From Flaviramulus basaltis (lineage in GTDB: Bacteria; Bacteroidota; Bacteroidia; Flavobacteriales; Flavobacteriaceae), in assembly GCF_900114265.1 (NCBI RefSeq), contig NZ_FPKV01000001.1:434001-498000 (forward strand): a stretch of 64,000 bases of DNA, given 5' to 3'. Both the position numbers and the translations under genes were made by a program. Of the stretch, positions 7,854 through 16,490 are shown piece after piece. The notes under the pieces were generated by a model. It searched no databases. It saw nothing but the letters and a program-made list of their open reading frames with translations, and was not told the DNA's origin. The first letter of the stretch is position 1. Each line of letters begins with the position of its first letter.

Positions 7854-9197
7854 TTAAAATTTGAATCCTATTCCTGTAGAAAATGTTCTATCGTGTTGTT
7901 TCTTTCCTGTAAATTGCAAGGTGCTTTGATTGTAATTTTCTGAACCTAAACGTCTGTCTGAATATTGAGCCTTTACGACTATTTGTGGATGTACAAACCA
8001 GTTAAAACCTCCTGTTATTGTGCTTCTTTCCCAGCGTGGATTATCTATTATATCTCCTTCTACATCTTGCATTGTATCATAATAATCGTAACGCATGAAA
8101 GGGTATAACATTTGTTTAGTATCTGCCTTTATAAGTGGTAATATATTATAGCCTAACTCTGCCGAAAAACCTAAAGCATTTTTACCAACTGGCGTTCTTT
8201 TTACACCTAAATTATTTGATAAATTAGCATTACGAACAGATACAATATTTGAATTTTCTAGATTTCCATAAAGTCCTATAACATTAAAACGTAAATTATT
8301 TTCGTTGTAAGTTAAATGTCCCTCTACCATAGTCACATAAGCACTTTCACTCATGTCATCTTTTTGCCTGTTAGCTGCAGCATCATTTATGTATGCCGCT
8401 AAACCAAAATACGTGTCTTTATGTGTACCAAATTTATAATCTAATCGAGCAGCAAAGGCAAAAGATTCTGCATTTGCCATTTCAAAACGTTCTTGATAAC
8501 CATCTTTTATCCACCCTTTTGAAGAAAATCCAGAAGCATCTAAACCGCTTACTATATATGCTTTATAGTTGAATCGTTTTGCAAAGGTTCCGTAAAACTC
8601 GACACCTGTTTCATACCATCCTAAAGGTAGAATAGCATTCTCCATTTCTTGACGAGTAGTTGTAAAATATTGTATTGGTGAATCTAAATTTTGGTGCAAA
8701 CCAAAATACATTTTCATTTTACCTGCACGAATATTAAAATAAGGCTTAATTTGGAAATTAATATGAACTTGTTCTAATTTAACACCACCACCTGTTTCAA
8801 CTTCTTGTTCAAACTCACCAAATTCTTCTTGGGTATCTAAACCTACTGCAGATGCTGTACCACCATGTTCGTATTCAATCTCAGTTTTTAAACTTATTTT
8901 ATCTGTGAATTTATATTCCAAATATAAGTTTAAACGTTCTGCATCAAATTTGTCTTTTAAAGCTGGGTCTGTATCATAATTATTATTGTAATAATTAATA
9001 ACGCCATAGCCTTTTAAACTAAAATCATTCCACTTTGAAGTTGATTGGTTTTGAACTGATGTTTGAGTTTTAAACTCTTCTCTAAGTTCTTTTTTAATTT
9101 CTTCTTTTAGATTTTTTAAAGCAACAGAATCGGTTTCTACTTGCGAAAAAGTATTGAAAGAAATTAGTAGTATTAAAATAAAGGTTAGTTGTTTCAT
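7854..9197 (-). CDS. Porin, phosphate-selective-like (OprO/OprP type)
   Basis: A 447-residue outer-membrane beta-barrel with a signal peptide (residues 1-18, ending NTFSQ). A short coiled-coil-like Lys/Glu-rich segment follows (LKNLKEEIKKELREEFK), then alternating aromatic beta-strands ending in GIGFKF, the C-terminal Phe expected for barrel assembly. This layout of a short N-terminal coil plus about 16 strands is that of OprO/OprP-like porins. First gene of the porin-imelysin-di-heme operon, so its cargo may be a metal or metal complex rather than phosphate (inference). A consensus promoter lies directly upstream. Confidence 0.8.
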   Translation of the reverse strand: MKQLTFILILLISFNTFSQVETDSVALKNLKEEIKKELREEFKTQTSVQNQSTSKWNDFSLKGYGVINYYNNNYDTDPALKDKFDAERLNLYLEYKFTDKISLKTEIEYEHGGTASAVGLDTQEEFGEFEQEVETGGGVKLEQVHINFQIKPYFNIRAGKMKMYFGLHQNLDSPIQYFTTTRQEMENAILPLGWYETGVEFYGTFAKRFNYKAYIVSGLDASGFSSKGWIKDGYQERFEMANAESFAFAARLDYKFGTHKDTYFGLAAYINDAAANRQKDDMSESAYVTMVEGHLTYNENNLRFNVIGLYGNLENSNIVSVRNANLSNNLGVKRTPVGKNALGFSAELGYNILPLIKADTKQMLYPFMRYDYYDTMQDVEGDIIDNPRWERSTITGGFNWFVHPQIVVKAQYSDRRLGSENYNQSTLQFTGKKQHDRTFSTGIGFKF

Positions 9198-9215
9198 CTA
9201 AATATAATTTCGGTG

Positions 9216-9246
9216 CAAAATTATATTTATTTAGACTAATTACAAA
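9216..9246 (-). promoter_or_regulatory. Consensus Bacteroidota promoter of the porin operon
   Basis: On the minus strand, TTTG (9246-9243), a 19-base spacer, then TAATTTTG (9223-9216), matching the -33/-7 consensus exactly, with the start codon 18 bases further on. A 7-base inverted repeat TTTATTT-N11-AAATAAA overlaps the -33 region (about 9227-9251) and could be a repressor site; that part is speculative. Confidence 0.65.
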
Positions 9247-9281
9247 TAAAAATAGAAATATTTTTAAAATAATTTAATGAA

Positions 9282-9611
9282 CTAGCTCTCAGGTGCTAAT
9301 TCTACTTCCAGACCTTCCATATCTGGTGTCATTTGTATCTGGCAACCTAAACGGCTATTATCCTTAACATCAAAAGCTTCAGAGAGCATTGCTTCTTCAT
9401 CATCACTCATTTCTGGTAATTCAGTAGTGCTTAAAACATAACATTGACAGGATGCACACATGGCCATCCCTCCGCAAATACCAATAGAACCTTCGGGAGC
9501 AAGCTCATAAGATCTTACAACTTCCATTAGGTTCATTGCCATATCTGTTGGAGCAACTACCTCGTGAATTACACCATCTCTGTCTGTTATTTTTATATTA
9601 ATATCGCTCAT
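9282..9611 (-). CDS. 2Fe-2S ferredoxin (adrenodoxin type)
   Basis: A 109-residue electron carrier. The cluster ligands are Cys46, Cys52, Cys55 (C-x5-C-x2-C in GICGGMAMCASC) and Cys90 (RLGCQI), the pattern of vertebrate-type or adrenodoxin-like ferredoxins. An additional Cys57 follows immediately. The acidic loop ELPEMSDDEEAM between the third and fourth ligands is the partner-binding region of the family. Monocistronic, with a promoter-like TAAATTTG about 47 bases upstream of the start. Confidence 0.92.
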   Translation of the reverse strand: MSDINIKITDRDGVIHEVVAPTDMAMNLMEVVRSYELAPEGSIGICGGMAMCASCQCYVLSTTELPEMSDDEEAMLSEAFDVKDNSRLGCQIQMTPDMEGLEVELAPES

Positions 9612-9657
9612 TGCTTAAGTTTTGTTTTTTACTAAAGGCATGTCATTATTCGTGCCA

Positions 9658-9665
9658 CAAATTTA
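9658..9665 (-). promoter_or_regulatory. Candidate -7 box of the ferredoxin gene, TAAATTTG
   Basis: Matches TAnnTTTG on the minus strand, upstream of the ferredoxin start. No clear -33 element. Confidence 0.35.
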
Positions 9666-9721
9666 AGTCTTGTATACTTATTATAATCTAATTTATATGG
9701 CAATTTGCTTGATTTGATAAA

Positions 9722-9765
9722 AAAATAAGGAATCTTTAAAATTCTACAATTTTAAGATTCCCCTT
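9722..9765 (-). terminator. Terminator after the nifU-like gene
   Basis: Stem GGAATCTT(t)AAAAT / ATTTTAAGATTCC (9729-9742 with 9749-9761), followed on the minus strand by a T-rich run, 56 bases beyond the NifU-domain stop. Confidence 0.7.
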
Positions 9766-9820
9766 TTCATTGGAAAGATATTTTAATTAACACTTCAACA
9801 GTTATTATTAGAATTTAAAA

Positions 9821-10063
9821 CTAAATTTCTATGTTAACAACTTGTTCTATTTGAGGTGCGTACTTTTTTATAGTCATTTCAACGCCAGATTTTAATGTCA
9901 TTTGATTAACACTACAACCAACACATGCTCCTTGTAATTGAACTTTAACTAATTTATCATCCTCAATAGATAACAATGAAATATCTCCACCATCACTTTG
10001 TAAAAACGGACGAATTTCATCTAAAGCTTTCTCAATATTTATTTTTAATTCTTCTGTTGTCAT
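9821..10063 (-). CDS. NifU C-terminal-domain protein (Fe-S scaffold)
   Basis: An 80-residue protein consisting only of the NifU C-terminal domain. Its CxxC pair, Cys47 and Cys50 in GACVGCSVNQMTLKSG, assembles or carries an Fe-S cluster in this family. It lies 3 bases downstream of mrp and surely shares its transcript, giving a two-gene Fe-S assembly and delivery unit. A terminator follows. Confidence 0.92.
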   Translation of the reverse strand: MTTEELKINIEKALDEIRPFLQSDGGDISLLSIEDDKLVKVQLQGACVGCSVNQMTLKSGVEMTIKKYAPQIEQVVNIEI

Positions 10064-10066
10064 ATC

Positions 10067-11203
10067 TTATTTTTTAACTGCCGAACACCCAGCCATAGTT
10101 GTAATTTTTATAGCTTCGGTTGGTGGTAAATCATCATTTCGTCTTACAACCTCTTGCACTACATTTTTTGTTATTTCTTCAAACGCTTGTTCTAAAGATG
10201 TAGCGGTTTGTAAAGCTGCTGGACGACCAATATCACCTGCTTCTCTTATACTTTGCACCAAAGGTAATTGACCTAAAAATGGCACTTGTAAATCTTCAGC
10301 TAAATGTTTAGCGCCTTCTTTTCCGAATATGTAATATTTATTATCTGGTAATTCGGCTGGAGTAAAGTACGCCATATTTTCAATAATTCCTAAAACAGGC
10401 ACACTAATACTTTCTTGTTGAAACATAGCTACTCCTTTTTTAGCATCTGCCAAAGCCACATTTTGTGGTGTACTCACTACAACTGCACCTGTAATAGGTA
10501 AAGATTGCATGATACTTAAATGAATATCGCCTGTTCCTGGAGGTAAATCTATTAACATAAAATCCAACTCGCCCCAATGCGCATCAAAAATCATTTGGTT
10601 AAGTGCTTTTGCTGCCATAGGTCCGCGCCACACAACTGCTTGATTTGGTTGCGTAAAAAAACCAATAGACAACACTTTAACACCGTAATTTTCAACTGGC
10701 TTCATTTTAGACTTTCCGCCAATATTCACTGCCAAAGGTTTTTCCGCTTCTACATCGAACATAATTGGTATTGATGGCCCGTAAATATCGGCATCTAAAA
10801 CACCAACTTTAAACCCCATTTTAGCTAATGTTACTGCTAAATTTGCAGTAACTGTAGATTTTCCAACACCACCTTTTCCTGATGCTACTGCAACAATATT
10901 TTGAATACCCGGAATTGGATTTCCTTTAATTACATTCGCTTTAGGCTTAGCGGGAGCATCTACTTTTACATTCACTGTAATCTTAGCTTTTTCGTAAACT
11001 TGTTCGTGAATGGTTTTTAAAATATCAACTTCAGTACGCTTTTTTGCCTGTAAGCTTGGGTTTTTTATAGTAATATCTACAATCACCTCATCACCAAAAG
11101 TTACTACATTTTTCACAGCACCACTTTCTACCATGTTTTGTCCTTCACCAGGCACAGTAATAGTTTCTAATGCTTTAAATATATCTTGCTTGTTAAGCTT
11201 CAT
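10067..11203 (-). CDS. mrp: Mrp/NBP35-family Fe-S carrier ATPase
   Basis: A 378-residue Fe-S cluster carrier. An N-terminal MIP18/DUF59-like domain (about residues 1-85) precedes a ParA/MinD-type P-loop domain with the deviant Walker A GKGGVGKST at 109-117, then DADIYGPS and DLPPGTGD. Many Mrp proteins carry a CxxC after the ENM motif to bind a bridging 4Fe-4S cluster. Here that place reads ENMAYFTPAELPDNKYY with no cysteines, a form I associate with Bacteroidota. The C-terminus has one Cys (AGCSAVKK). Co-transcribed with the NifU-like gene 3 bases downstream. Confidence 0.92.
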   Translation of the reverse strand: MKLNKQDIFKALETITVPGEGQNMVESGAVKNVVTFGDEVIVDITIKNPSLQAKKRTEVDILKTIHEQVYEKAKITVNVKVDAPAKPKANVIKGNPIPGIQNIVAVASGKGGVGKSTVTANLAVTLAKMGFKVGVLDADIYGPSIPIMFDVEAEKPLAVNIGGKSKMKPVENYGVKVLSIGFFTQPNQAVVWRGPMAAKALNQMIFDAHWGELDFMLIDLPPGTGDIHLSIMQSLPITGAVVVSTPQNVALADAKKGVAMFQQESISVPVLGIIENMAYFTPAELPDNKYYIFGKEGAKHLAEDLQVPFLGQLPLVQSIREAGDIGRPAALQTATSLEQAFEEITKNVVQEVVRRNDDLPPTEAIKITTMAGCSAVKK

Positions 11204-11227
11204 TCTTATTTAGATTTATTCTAAGTG

Positions 11228-11235
11228 CAAATATA
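11228..11235 (-). promoter_or_regulatory. Candidate -7 box of mrp, TATATTTG
   Basis: TATATTTG on the minus strand, 24 bases before the mrp start, with TTTA (one mismatch to TTTG) at the 19-base spacing. Confidence 0.5.
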
Positions 11236-11312
11236 CAGTGAATTGTTTAGAAACTAAAGTCCTTTTTATTGAAATGACTTATGTGCAGATTTGGTTTAGT
11301 TATCAAGAAAAA

Positions 11313-11642
11313 TTACAATTCTTTTGAAGGATCCCAAAAGACACTTTCTAAGTTCTGAATTTGGTTTTCTATTACTTCTATTCCTTCACTTTCAAGAAGT
11401 TGTTGCATTAAATTTGTTCCATCAAAATGATGCTTACCTGTTAACAAACCTTTTCTGTTTACCACTCTGTGCGCAGGAACATCTTTACCTCCAGAACCAT
11501 TCATAGCATAACCAACCATACGCGCACTTCTTGCAGCTCCTAAATATTTAGCAATAGCGCCGTAGCTTGTTACTTTTCCATAAGGCACTTGCTTTGCTAC
11601 TTTGTAAACTTTATCAAAAAAATTTAAGGTTTCCGGTTTCAT
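11313..11642 (-). CDS. Alkyltransferase-like (ATL) DNA-damage recognition protein
   Basis: A 109-residue protein of the O6-alkylguanine-DNA alkyltransferase C-terminal domain family. The DNA-binding region (VPYGKVTSYGAIAKYLG, RSARMVGYAMN) and recognition loop (LLTGKHHF) are intact. The active-site PCHRV of true methyltransferases is PAHRV here, with Ala57 in place of the alkyl-acceptor Cys. It therefore cannot repair by alkyl transfer. ATL proteins bind O6-alkylguanine and hand it to nucleotide excision repair. Probably in one unit with lysE-like and trmB genes upstream. Confidence 0.88.
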   Translation of the reverse strand: MKPETLNFFDKVYKVAKQVPYGKVTSYGAIAKYLGAARSARMVGYAMNGSGGKDVPAHRVVNRKGLLTGKHHFDGTNLMQQLLESEGIEVIENQIQNLESVFWDPSKEL

Positions 11643-11684
11643 TTGTTTGTTCTTATAACATTTAACTTATCAAATGGTGCCTTC

Positions 11685-12314
11685 TTATAATTCTCTAATA
11701 ATGTTTATTAAAGTAATAATAGCAATTACACCTGTAATCCCACCAATAATATGGTTCATATTCTTTTGAGTAGTAAAAGATTTGCCTCGTATTTTTTCAA
11801 AAAAGAAAATATAGACATAAAGCATTACAAAAGTTCCCATTGCAGCTCCAGAAATGTAGGATATAATACTAATTTGACTAAAATCCAACCAACCTATAGA
11901 CGCCAAAGTTATAGTCATATAGGCTTGATATGGTATAGGAAATACATTGATTGCAGACAAAAACATACCTTGAAAAAAACGGCTATGTTTACTTTTAATT
12001 TTAGGCTGTATTTGTTGCTTTGGTTGTGTTTTTGCTATAAGCAAAAAGTAAATTGTAATTAGAACAAAAATCACAAAAGCCATACGTTGAAGAATATCTA
12101 TAACTTCTGGGTGCATACTTAAATACCTTGCAAAAATAGCTGCTAAATAAGTTTGTGCTAAAACAATAACACAAACTCCTATAGAAAACATAACGCCTCT
12201 AACATGACCTTCTTTTAAACTTATTTTTGCAGCTGTCATATTTAACAACCCAGGTGGGATTATGCCAATAAAAGCTACTATTAAGCCTATAAAAAAGATA
12301 AAAGTTATATTCAC
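11685..12314 (-). CDS. LysE-family amino-acid exporter
   Basis: A 209-residue inner-membrane protein with about six hydrophobic segments. It starts with a proline-rich first segment (GIIPPGLLNMTAAKISLKEG), the position of the conserved GPGP-like signature of LysE/RhtB exporters. Substrate cannot be assigned. It begins 2 bases after the trmB stop, so the two are translationally close. Confidence 0.75.
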   Translation of the reverse strand: MNITFIFFIGLIVAFIGIIPPGLLNMTAAKISLKEGHVRGVMFSIGVCVIVLAQTYLAAIFARYLSMHPEVIDILQRMAFVIFVLITIYFLLIAKTQPKQQIQPKIKSKHSRFFQGMFLSAINVFPIPYQAYMTITLASIGWLDFSQISIISYISGAAMGTFVMLYVYIFFFEKIRGKSFTTQKNMNHIIGGITGVIAIITLINIIREL

Positions 12315-12316
12315 TA

Positions 12317-12991
12317 CTACTTTATTTTAAACCTAATATACGTAATTGGTTTGTTTTGCTCTAAATATTGCGATTCGTAAAAAGTTTGAATACTAGTTAC
12401 TTCTTCTGGGCTGCCTTCTTGTTTGTAAACATTATGATTTGCATAAATAACTTCATGTCCTGCACCATGCAACAAACCAAGCGTGTAACCATGCATAAAT
12501 TCGCTATCTGTTTTAAGGTTAACAACACCTTCTGGTTTTAAAATTTGCTTATAACGTTTTAAAAACTCAGCATTCGTCATGCGATGTTTTGTACGTTTAT
12601 ATTTTATTTGAGGATCGGGAAAAGTTATCCAGATTTCGTCTACTTCATTTTCAGCAAATGCATGATCAATTAATTCAATCTGTGTTCGAAGAAATGCAAC
12701 ATTAGCAATATTTTCTTCAATAGCTGTTTTAGCTCCCCGCCAAAAACGCGCACCTTTAATATCTATTCCTATAAAATTTTTATTTGGATATTTTTGAGCT
12801 AATGCTACTGAATATTCCCCTTTACCACAGCCTAATTCTAAAACTAATGGATTGTTATTTTTAAAAACCTTTATCCTCCAATTCCCTTTTAAGTCAAAAT
12901 CTGATTTAACTAACTCATCTCTTGTTGGTTGAAATACATTTGTAAAGGTTTCGTTTTCTCTAAATCTTCTTAGTTTATTTTTGCTTCCCAC
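12317..12991 (-). CDS. trmB: tRNA (guanine-N7)-methyltransferase
   Basis: A 224-residue SAM-dependent enzyme making m7G46 in tRNA. The SAM-binding LELGCGKGEYS lies near residue 53. The family hallmarks GIDIKGARFWRGAKTA, WITFPDPQIKYKRTKHR and LKTDSEFMHGYTLG follow in order. Length is as expected. It heads a likely trmB-lysE-ATL unit, with a repeat element upstream at about 13.1 kb. Confidence 0.93.
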   Translation of the reverse strand: MGSKNKLRRFRENETFTNVFQPTRDELVKSDFDLKGNWRIKVFKNNNPLVLELGCGKGEYSVALAQKYPNKNFIGIDIKGARFWRGAKTAIEENIANVAFLRTQIELIDHAFAENEVDEIWITFPDPQIKYKRTKHRMTNAEFLKRYKQILKPEGVVNLKTDSEFMHGYTLGLLHGAGHEVIYANHNVYKQEGSPEEVTSIQTFYESQYLEQNKPITYIRFKIK

Positions 12992-13078
12992 AGATTATTG
13001 CAAATTTTTAATTATTTGGTAAAATTAAGGAAATATACGAGAGTGTAGATATGCTTATCTTTGAAATTACGTGAAATT

Positions 13079-13165
13079 TGCGTGAGGGATTGACGCGGCA
13101 TCCTTTTTTGCCTAAACAAAAAAGATATAGCAAAAAGCCCGACCCTGTTTAAGCAGGGACACGCC
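13079..13165 (-). repeat. Dispersed palindromic intergenic repeat, copy 1
   Basis: Read on the minus strand it runs GGCGTGTCCC...GGTCGGGCTTT...ATCTTTTTTG, loop, CAAAAAAGGATGCCGC..., then ATCCCTCACGC. The same order of blocks recurs at 30901-31095, where a second element sits in the loop. This matches a repeat type I know from flavobacterial intergenic regions. Function unknown. Confidence 0.65.
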
Positions 13166-13177
13166 ATAATTATTTTA

Positions 13178-14224
13178 ATGAAAAAACGAATTTTAGTAGC
13201 CCCATTAAATTGGGGTTTAGGGCATGCAACAAGAAGTATTCCTATTATAAATGCTTTAATTGCAAATAATTTTGAACCTGTTATTGCGAGTGATGGTGTT
13301 GCCTTAACACTGCTTCAAAAGGAATTCCCTAATCTTTTAACAATTGAATTACCATCTTACAACGTAACCTATGCCAAAAAGGGCAAACACTTTAAATTAA
13401 AACTACTTAAAGATTCGCCTAAACTTTTAAAGGCAATAAATGCAGAAAAAAAAGCCACGGATTATATTTTAGAGCACAATGATATTGCTGGTATTATTTC
13501 GGATAACAGATTAGGTGTTCGCAGCAAAAAAGTGCCTTCGGTTTTTATCACGCATCAGTTAAATGTTTTAAGCGGAAATACAACTTGGTTGAGCACAAAA
13601 ATGCATCAGAAAATTATAAAAAAATTTGATGAATGTTGGGTACCTGACACTGATAGTGATATTAATTTAAGCGGAAAGCTAGGCCATACAAAAACTCATG
13701 AAACTCCAACAAAATATATTGGTCCATTAAGTAGATTTACTAAGCATAATTCTGAAATTAAAAATGATTTGATGGTTTTGTTATCTGGCCCGGAACCACA
13801 ACGTACTTTGCTTGAAGAGAAACTATTAAATGAATTATATCCTTACCAAGGAAAAATTATTTTCGTTAAAGGCATTATGGAAAAAGAACAAACCATAAAG
13901 ACTTTAGTAAATATGACTATTTACAATTTTATGACTTCAGACTTATTAGAGAAAACCATAAATGAAAGTGCTTTAATAATTTCGAGATCTGGCTATACTA
14001 CTGTAATGGACTTAGCTAAACTTAATAAAAAAGCTTTTTTCATACCAACTCCAGGACAATTTGAACAAGAATATTTAGCTAAAAGACTTACAGAAATGTA
14101 TTTGGTACCGAGTTGCAAGCAAGATGATTTTAAGTTAAATAATTTAGATGAAGTTAATAATTACAAAGGCTTGAACGCGTTTGATTACAAGGTTGATTTT
14201 AAAGATTTATTTAGCCTTTTCTAA
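13178..14224 (+). CDS. MurG-like glycosyltransferase (GT28-related)
   Basis: A 348-residue GT-B glycosyltransferase-like protein. The N-terminus KRILVAPLNWGLGHATRSIPI has the Gly-rich loop of MurG and related enzymes. The C-terminal half has SRSGYTTVMDLAKLNKKAFFIPTPGQFEQEYLA, the nucleotide-sugar binding and acceptor motif region of GT28. It is not MurG itself, since the hallmarks are diverged, and the acceptor is unknown. Its 3' end overlaps the convergent histidine kinase gene by 18 bases. Confidence 0.75.
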   Translation: MKKRILVAPLNWGLGHATRSIPIINALIANNFEPVIASDGVALTLLQKEFPNLLTIELPSYNVTYAKKGKHFKLKLLKDSPKLLKAINAEKKATDYILEHNDIAGIISDNRLGVRSKKVPSVFITHQLNVLSGNTTWLSTKMHQKIIKKFDECWVPDTDSDINLSGKLGHTKTHETPTKYIGPLSRFTKHNSEIKNDLMVLLSGPEPQRTLLEEKLLNELYPYQGKIIFVKGIMEKEQTIKTLVNMTIYNFMTSDLLEKTINESALIISRSGYTTVMDLAKLNKKAFFIPTPGQFEQEYLAKRLTEMYLVPSCKQDDFKLNNLDEVNNYKGLNAFDYKVDFKDLFSLF

Positions 14225-15250
14225 AGTGAATGAGAATTCACTCCCTACACCATATTCACTTTCTACATATATTTTCTCATTATGAGCTTCAATAATATGC
14301 TTAACTATAGATAAACCTAAACCGGAGCCTCCTTCTTTTCTTGAGCCACTTTTATCTACACGGTAAAAACGCTCAAATAACCTTGGCAAGTGTGCTTTAG
14401 ATATACCTTCACCATTATCGGTTACACGAACAATAACTTTATTTTTTATAAGATTTTCAATACTAACTTCTGTAGTTCCTTTTTCTCTTCCGTATTTTAC
14501 TGAATTCACTATTAAATTAGCCAAAACTTGTTGTATACGTTCCCTGTCTGCTTTAACCATAATAGGATTAACATAATCCATATCAAAAGTAAGTGTTATG
14601 TTCTTTTTGGTAGCTTTCATTTCCAGCATATCAAAAACGTTTTCTACCAATTCAACTATATTGAATTCTTCCATTTTAAGACTTAAATCCCCAACTTCTA
14701 GTTTGGTTATCATGTCTAAATCCTGTATGATATAACCGAGTCTTTCAATACCTTTACTGGCTCTTTCTAAATATTTTTTTCTAATATTTTTGTCTTCCAT
14801 GGCCCCATCTAAAAGCGTTAAGACATAACCTTGAACTGTAAATAAAGGGGTTTTTAATTCGTGAGAAACATTACCTAAAAACTCTTTTCGGTATTCCTCT
14901 CTTACTTTAAGAGTTTCTATTTCTATTTTTTTATCGCGAGCAAATTTATCTATCTCTTGGGTAAGTGTTCGCATGTCTGTCGTAATTGGACCTTTTGATA
15001 AGCTTGCAGATTCTAACAATGTTAAATCGTCATAAATCTTTTTAACACGCCTATATATAAAACGCTCAACTCTAAACTGAATTGTAAAAAAAGAAAAAAT
15101 GTAAATACTAGCCGAAAAACCTAGTACATAATACCATTTAAACTCATATAAATAATATAAAAAAACACTCATCAAGAGCGTTGTATATAGAGTTATATAT
15201 AGCGATGTTTTTATCGCAAATCGATATGATTTTTTAAATTTTGCTTGCAT
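14207..15250 (-). CDS. PhoR-like sensor histidine kinase
   Basis: A 347-residue membrane kinase with two N-terminal transmembrane segments (about 13-36 and 40-58) and almost no periplasmic loop. A linker, a HisKA domain with phospho-acceptor His130 in GNVSHELKTPL, and a HATPase domain (NLIVNSVKYG, DNGEGI, GGSGLGLSIVKH) follow. The tiny sensor loop suggests it senses membrane or cytosolic signals or a partner protein. Its start codon abuts the stop of the response regulator gene upstream, so the two are translationally coupled. PhoR is the nearest named type; the stimulus is unknown. Confidence 0.9.
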   Translation of the reverse strand: MQAKFKKSYRFAIKTSLYITLYTTLLMSVFLYYLYEFKWYYVLGFSASIYIFSFFTIQFRVERFIYRRVKKIYDDLTLLESASLSKGPITTDMRTLTQEIDKFARDKKIEIETLKVREEYRKEFLGNVSHELKTPLFTVQGYVLTLLDGAMEDKNIRKKYLERASKGIERLGYIIQDLDMITKLEVGDLSLKMEEFNIVELVENVFDMLEMKATKKNITLTFDMDYVNPIMVKADRERIQQVLANLIVNSVKYGREKGTTEVSIENLIKNKVIVRVTDNGEGISKAHLPRLFERFYRVDKSGSRKEGGSGLGLSIVKHIIEAHNEKIYVESEYGVGSEFSFTLEKAK

Positions 15251-15930
15251 TAGTCTACAAACTTGTAGCCAACTCCTTTTACAGTTTTAAAGCTTTTATC
15301 ACCTAATTTTTCACGTAGCTTACGAATATGAACATCAATAGTTCTACCTCCTACAACTACTTCATTACCCCAAACTGTATCAAGAATTTCGTCTCTTTTA
15401 AAAACTTTACCTGGTTTAGAGGCTAGTAAAGATAATAATTCAAATTCTTTTCTTGGCAAAATAATGTCTTTTCCTTTTGATGTAATTTTATATTCGTCTC
15501 TATTAATAACTAAACTACCAACTTTAACGGTGTCTGCAACATCTTCTTCTTTAAAACGTCTTAACAGCGCTTTTACTTTACTTACTAATACTTTTGGTTT
15601 TATTGGTTTAGTAATATAATCATCTGCTCCAGCATCAAACCCTGCAACCTGTGAATAATCTTCACCTCTTGCTGTTAAAAAAGCAACTATGGTGTTTTTT
15701 AAATCTGGATTTTTTCTAATTATTTCGCAGGCTTCTATACCATCCATTTCTGGCATCATCACATCTAAAATAATTAAATGCGGAATTTCCTTTTTGGCTT
15801 TTTTAACACCTTCACTTCCGTTCTCGGCAGTAATAACTTGATAACCTTCGTTTGATAAATTATAACCAACTATTTCTAAAATATCTGGTTCATCATCAAC
15901 TAATAATATTTTAATGTCTTTTTTTTTCAT
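15250..15930 (-). CDS. OmpR/PhoB-type response regulator
   Basis: A 226-residue DNA-binding regulator. The receiver has acidic pocket DDE (12-14), phospho-acceptor Asp56 in LIILDVMMPEMDG and Lys near residue 108. The C-terminal winged helix has the typical LPRKEFELLSLLASKPGKVFKRDEIL and DVHIRKLREKLG. It shares one base with the downstream histidine kinase gene and forms a two-component pair with it. Targets unknown. Confidence 0.93.
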   Translation of the reverse strand: MKKKDIKILLVDDEPDILEIVGYNLSNEGYQVITAENGSEGVKKAKKEIPHLIILDVMMPEMDGIEACEIIRKNPDLKNTIVAFLTARGEDYSQVAGFDAGADDYITKPIKPKVLVSKVKALLRRFKEEDVADTVKVGSLVINRDEYKITSKGKDIILPRKEFELLSLLASKPGKVFKRDEILDTVWGNEVVVGGRTIDVHIRKLREKLGDKSFKTVKGVGYKFVD

Positions 15931-16124
15931 TATTTGAGTACCTAGTTTATTGAAGTAAAGATAAAACTAATAACATAATTCTATTAAAATTACAAAATTA
16001 ATAACATTAAGGTAACAAACAACTTACAACAATTTAAACTTTCGACGTATAACTCAAACCTTTAACAGTTTTTTGGCATCACTTTTGCAATAATTTATTA
16101 CATTTATATTATTGAATAGAACCT

Positions 16125-16469
16125 ATGAAAAAAAACTACTTTTTCTTTCTTTTAATAGCATTAGCATTTTTTACAACGCAACAAAGTGTTGCTCAAAGTG
16201 ATGTTAAAACAACTACTCCTATTCATCAAAATATAGAGGGATTATCTATATATCCAAACCCTGTTAGTAGCGGAAAAACGTATATTTATATTACATCAAA
16301 ATATAATTTCAATAAAAAAATTGAATTTTACAATGTTTTGGGTAAACAAATATTTTCCACAAACCTAACAGGAAAAGAATTAAATATCTCTAACTTAAGT
16401 AAAGGTGTTTATATTTTAAAGATTACCGAAAATAATACTAGTGAAACTAGGAAATTAGTAATAAAGTAA
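16125..16469 (+). CDS. Small secreted protein, mostly a T9SS type A sorting domain
   Basis: A 114-residue protein. A signal peptide (about 1-23, ending SVAQS) and a linker of about 20 residues lead straight into a type A sorting domain (LSIYPNPVSSGKTYIYI ... EFYNVLGKQIF ... LNISNLSKGVYILKI ... TRKLVIK). There is no functional domain ahead of the export tag, which is unusual for T9SS cargo. It may be a structural surface peptide, a remnant, or a tag-only protein. The next gene is also a T9SS substrate but is separated by a terminator. Confidence 0.85.
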   Translation: MKKNYFFFLLIALAFFTTQQSVAQSDVKTTTPIHQNIEGLSIYPNPVSSGKTYIYITSKYNFNKKIEFYNVLGKQIFSTNLTGKELNISNLSKGVYILKITENNTSETRKLVIK

Positions 16470-16490
16470 ACCCAATATTATCATACAGTT

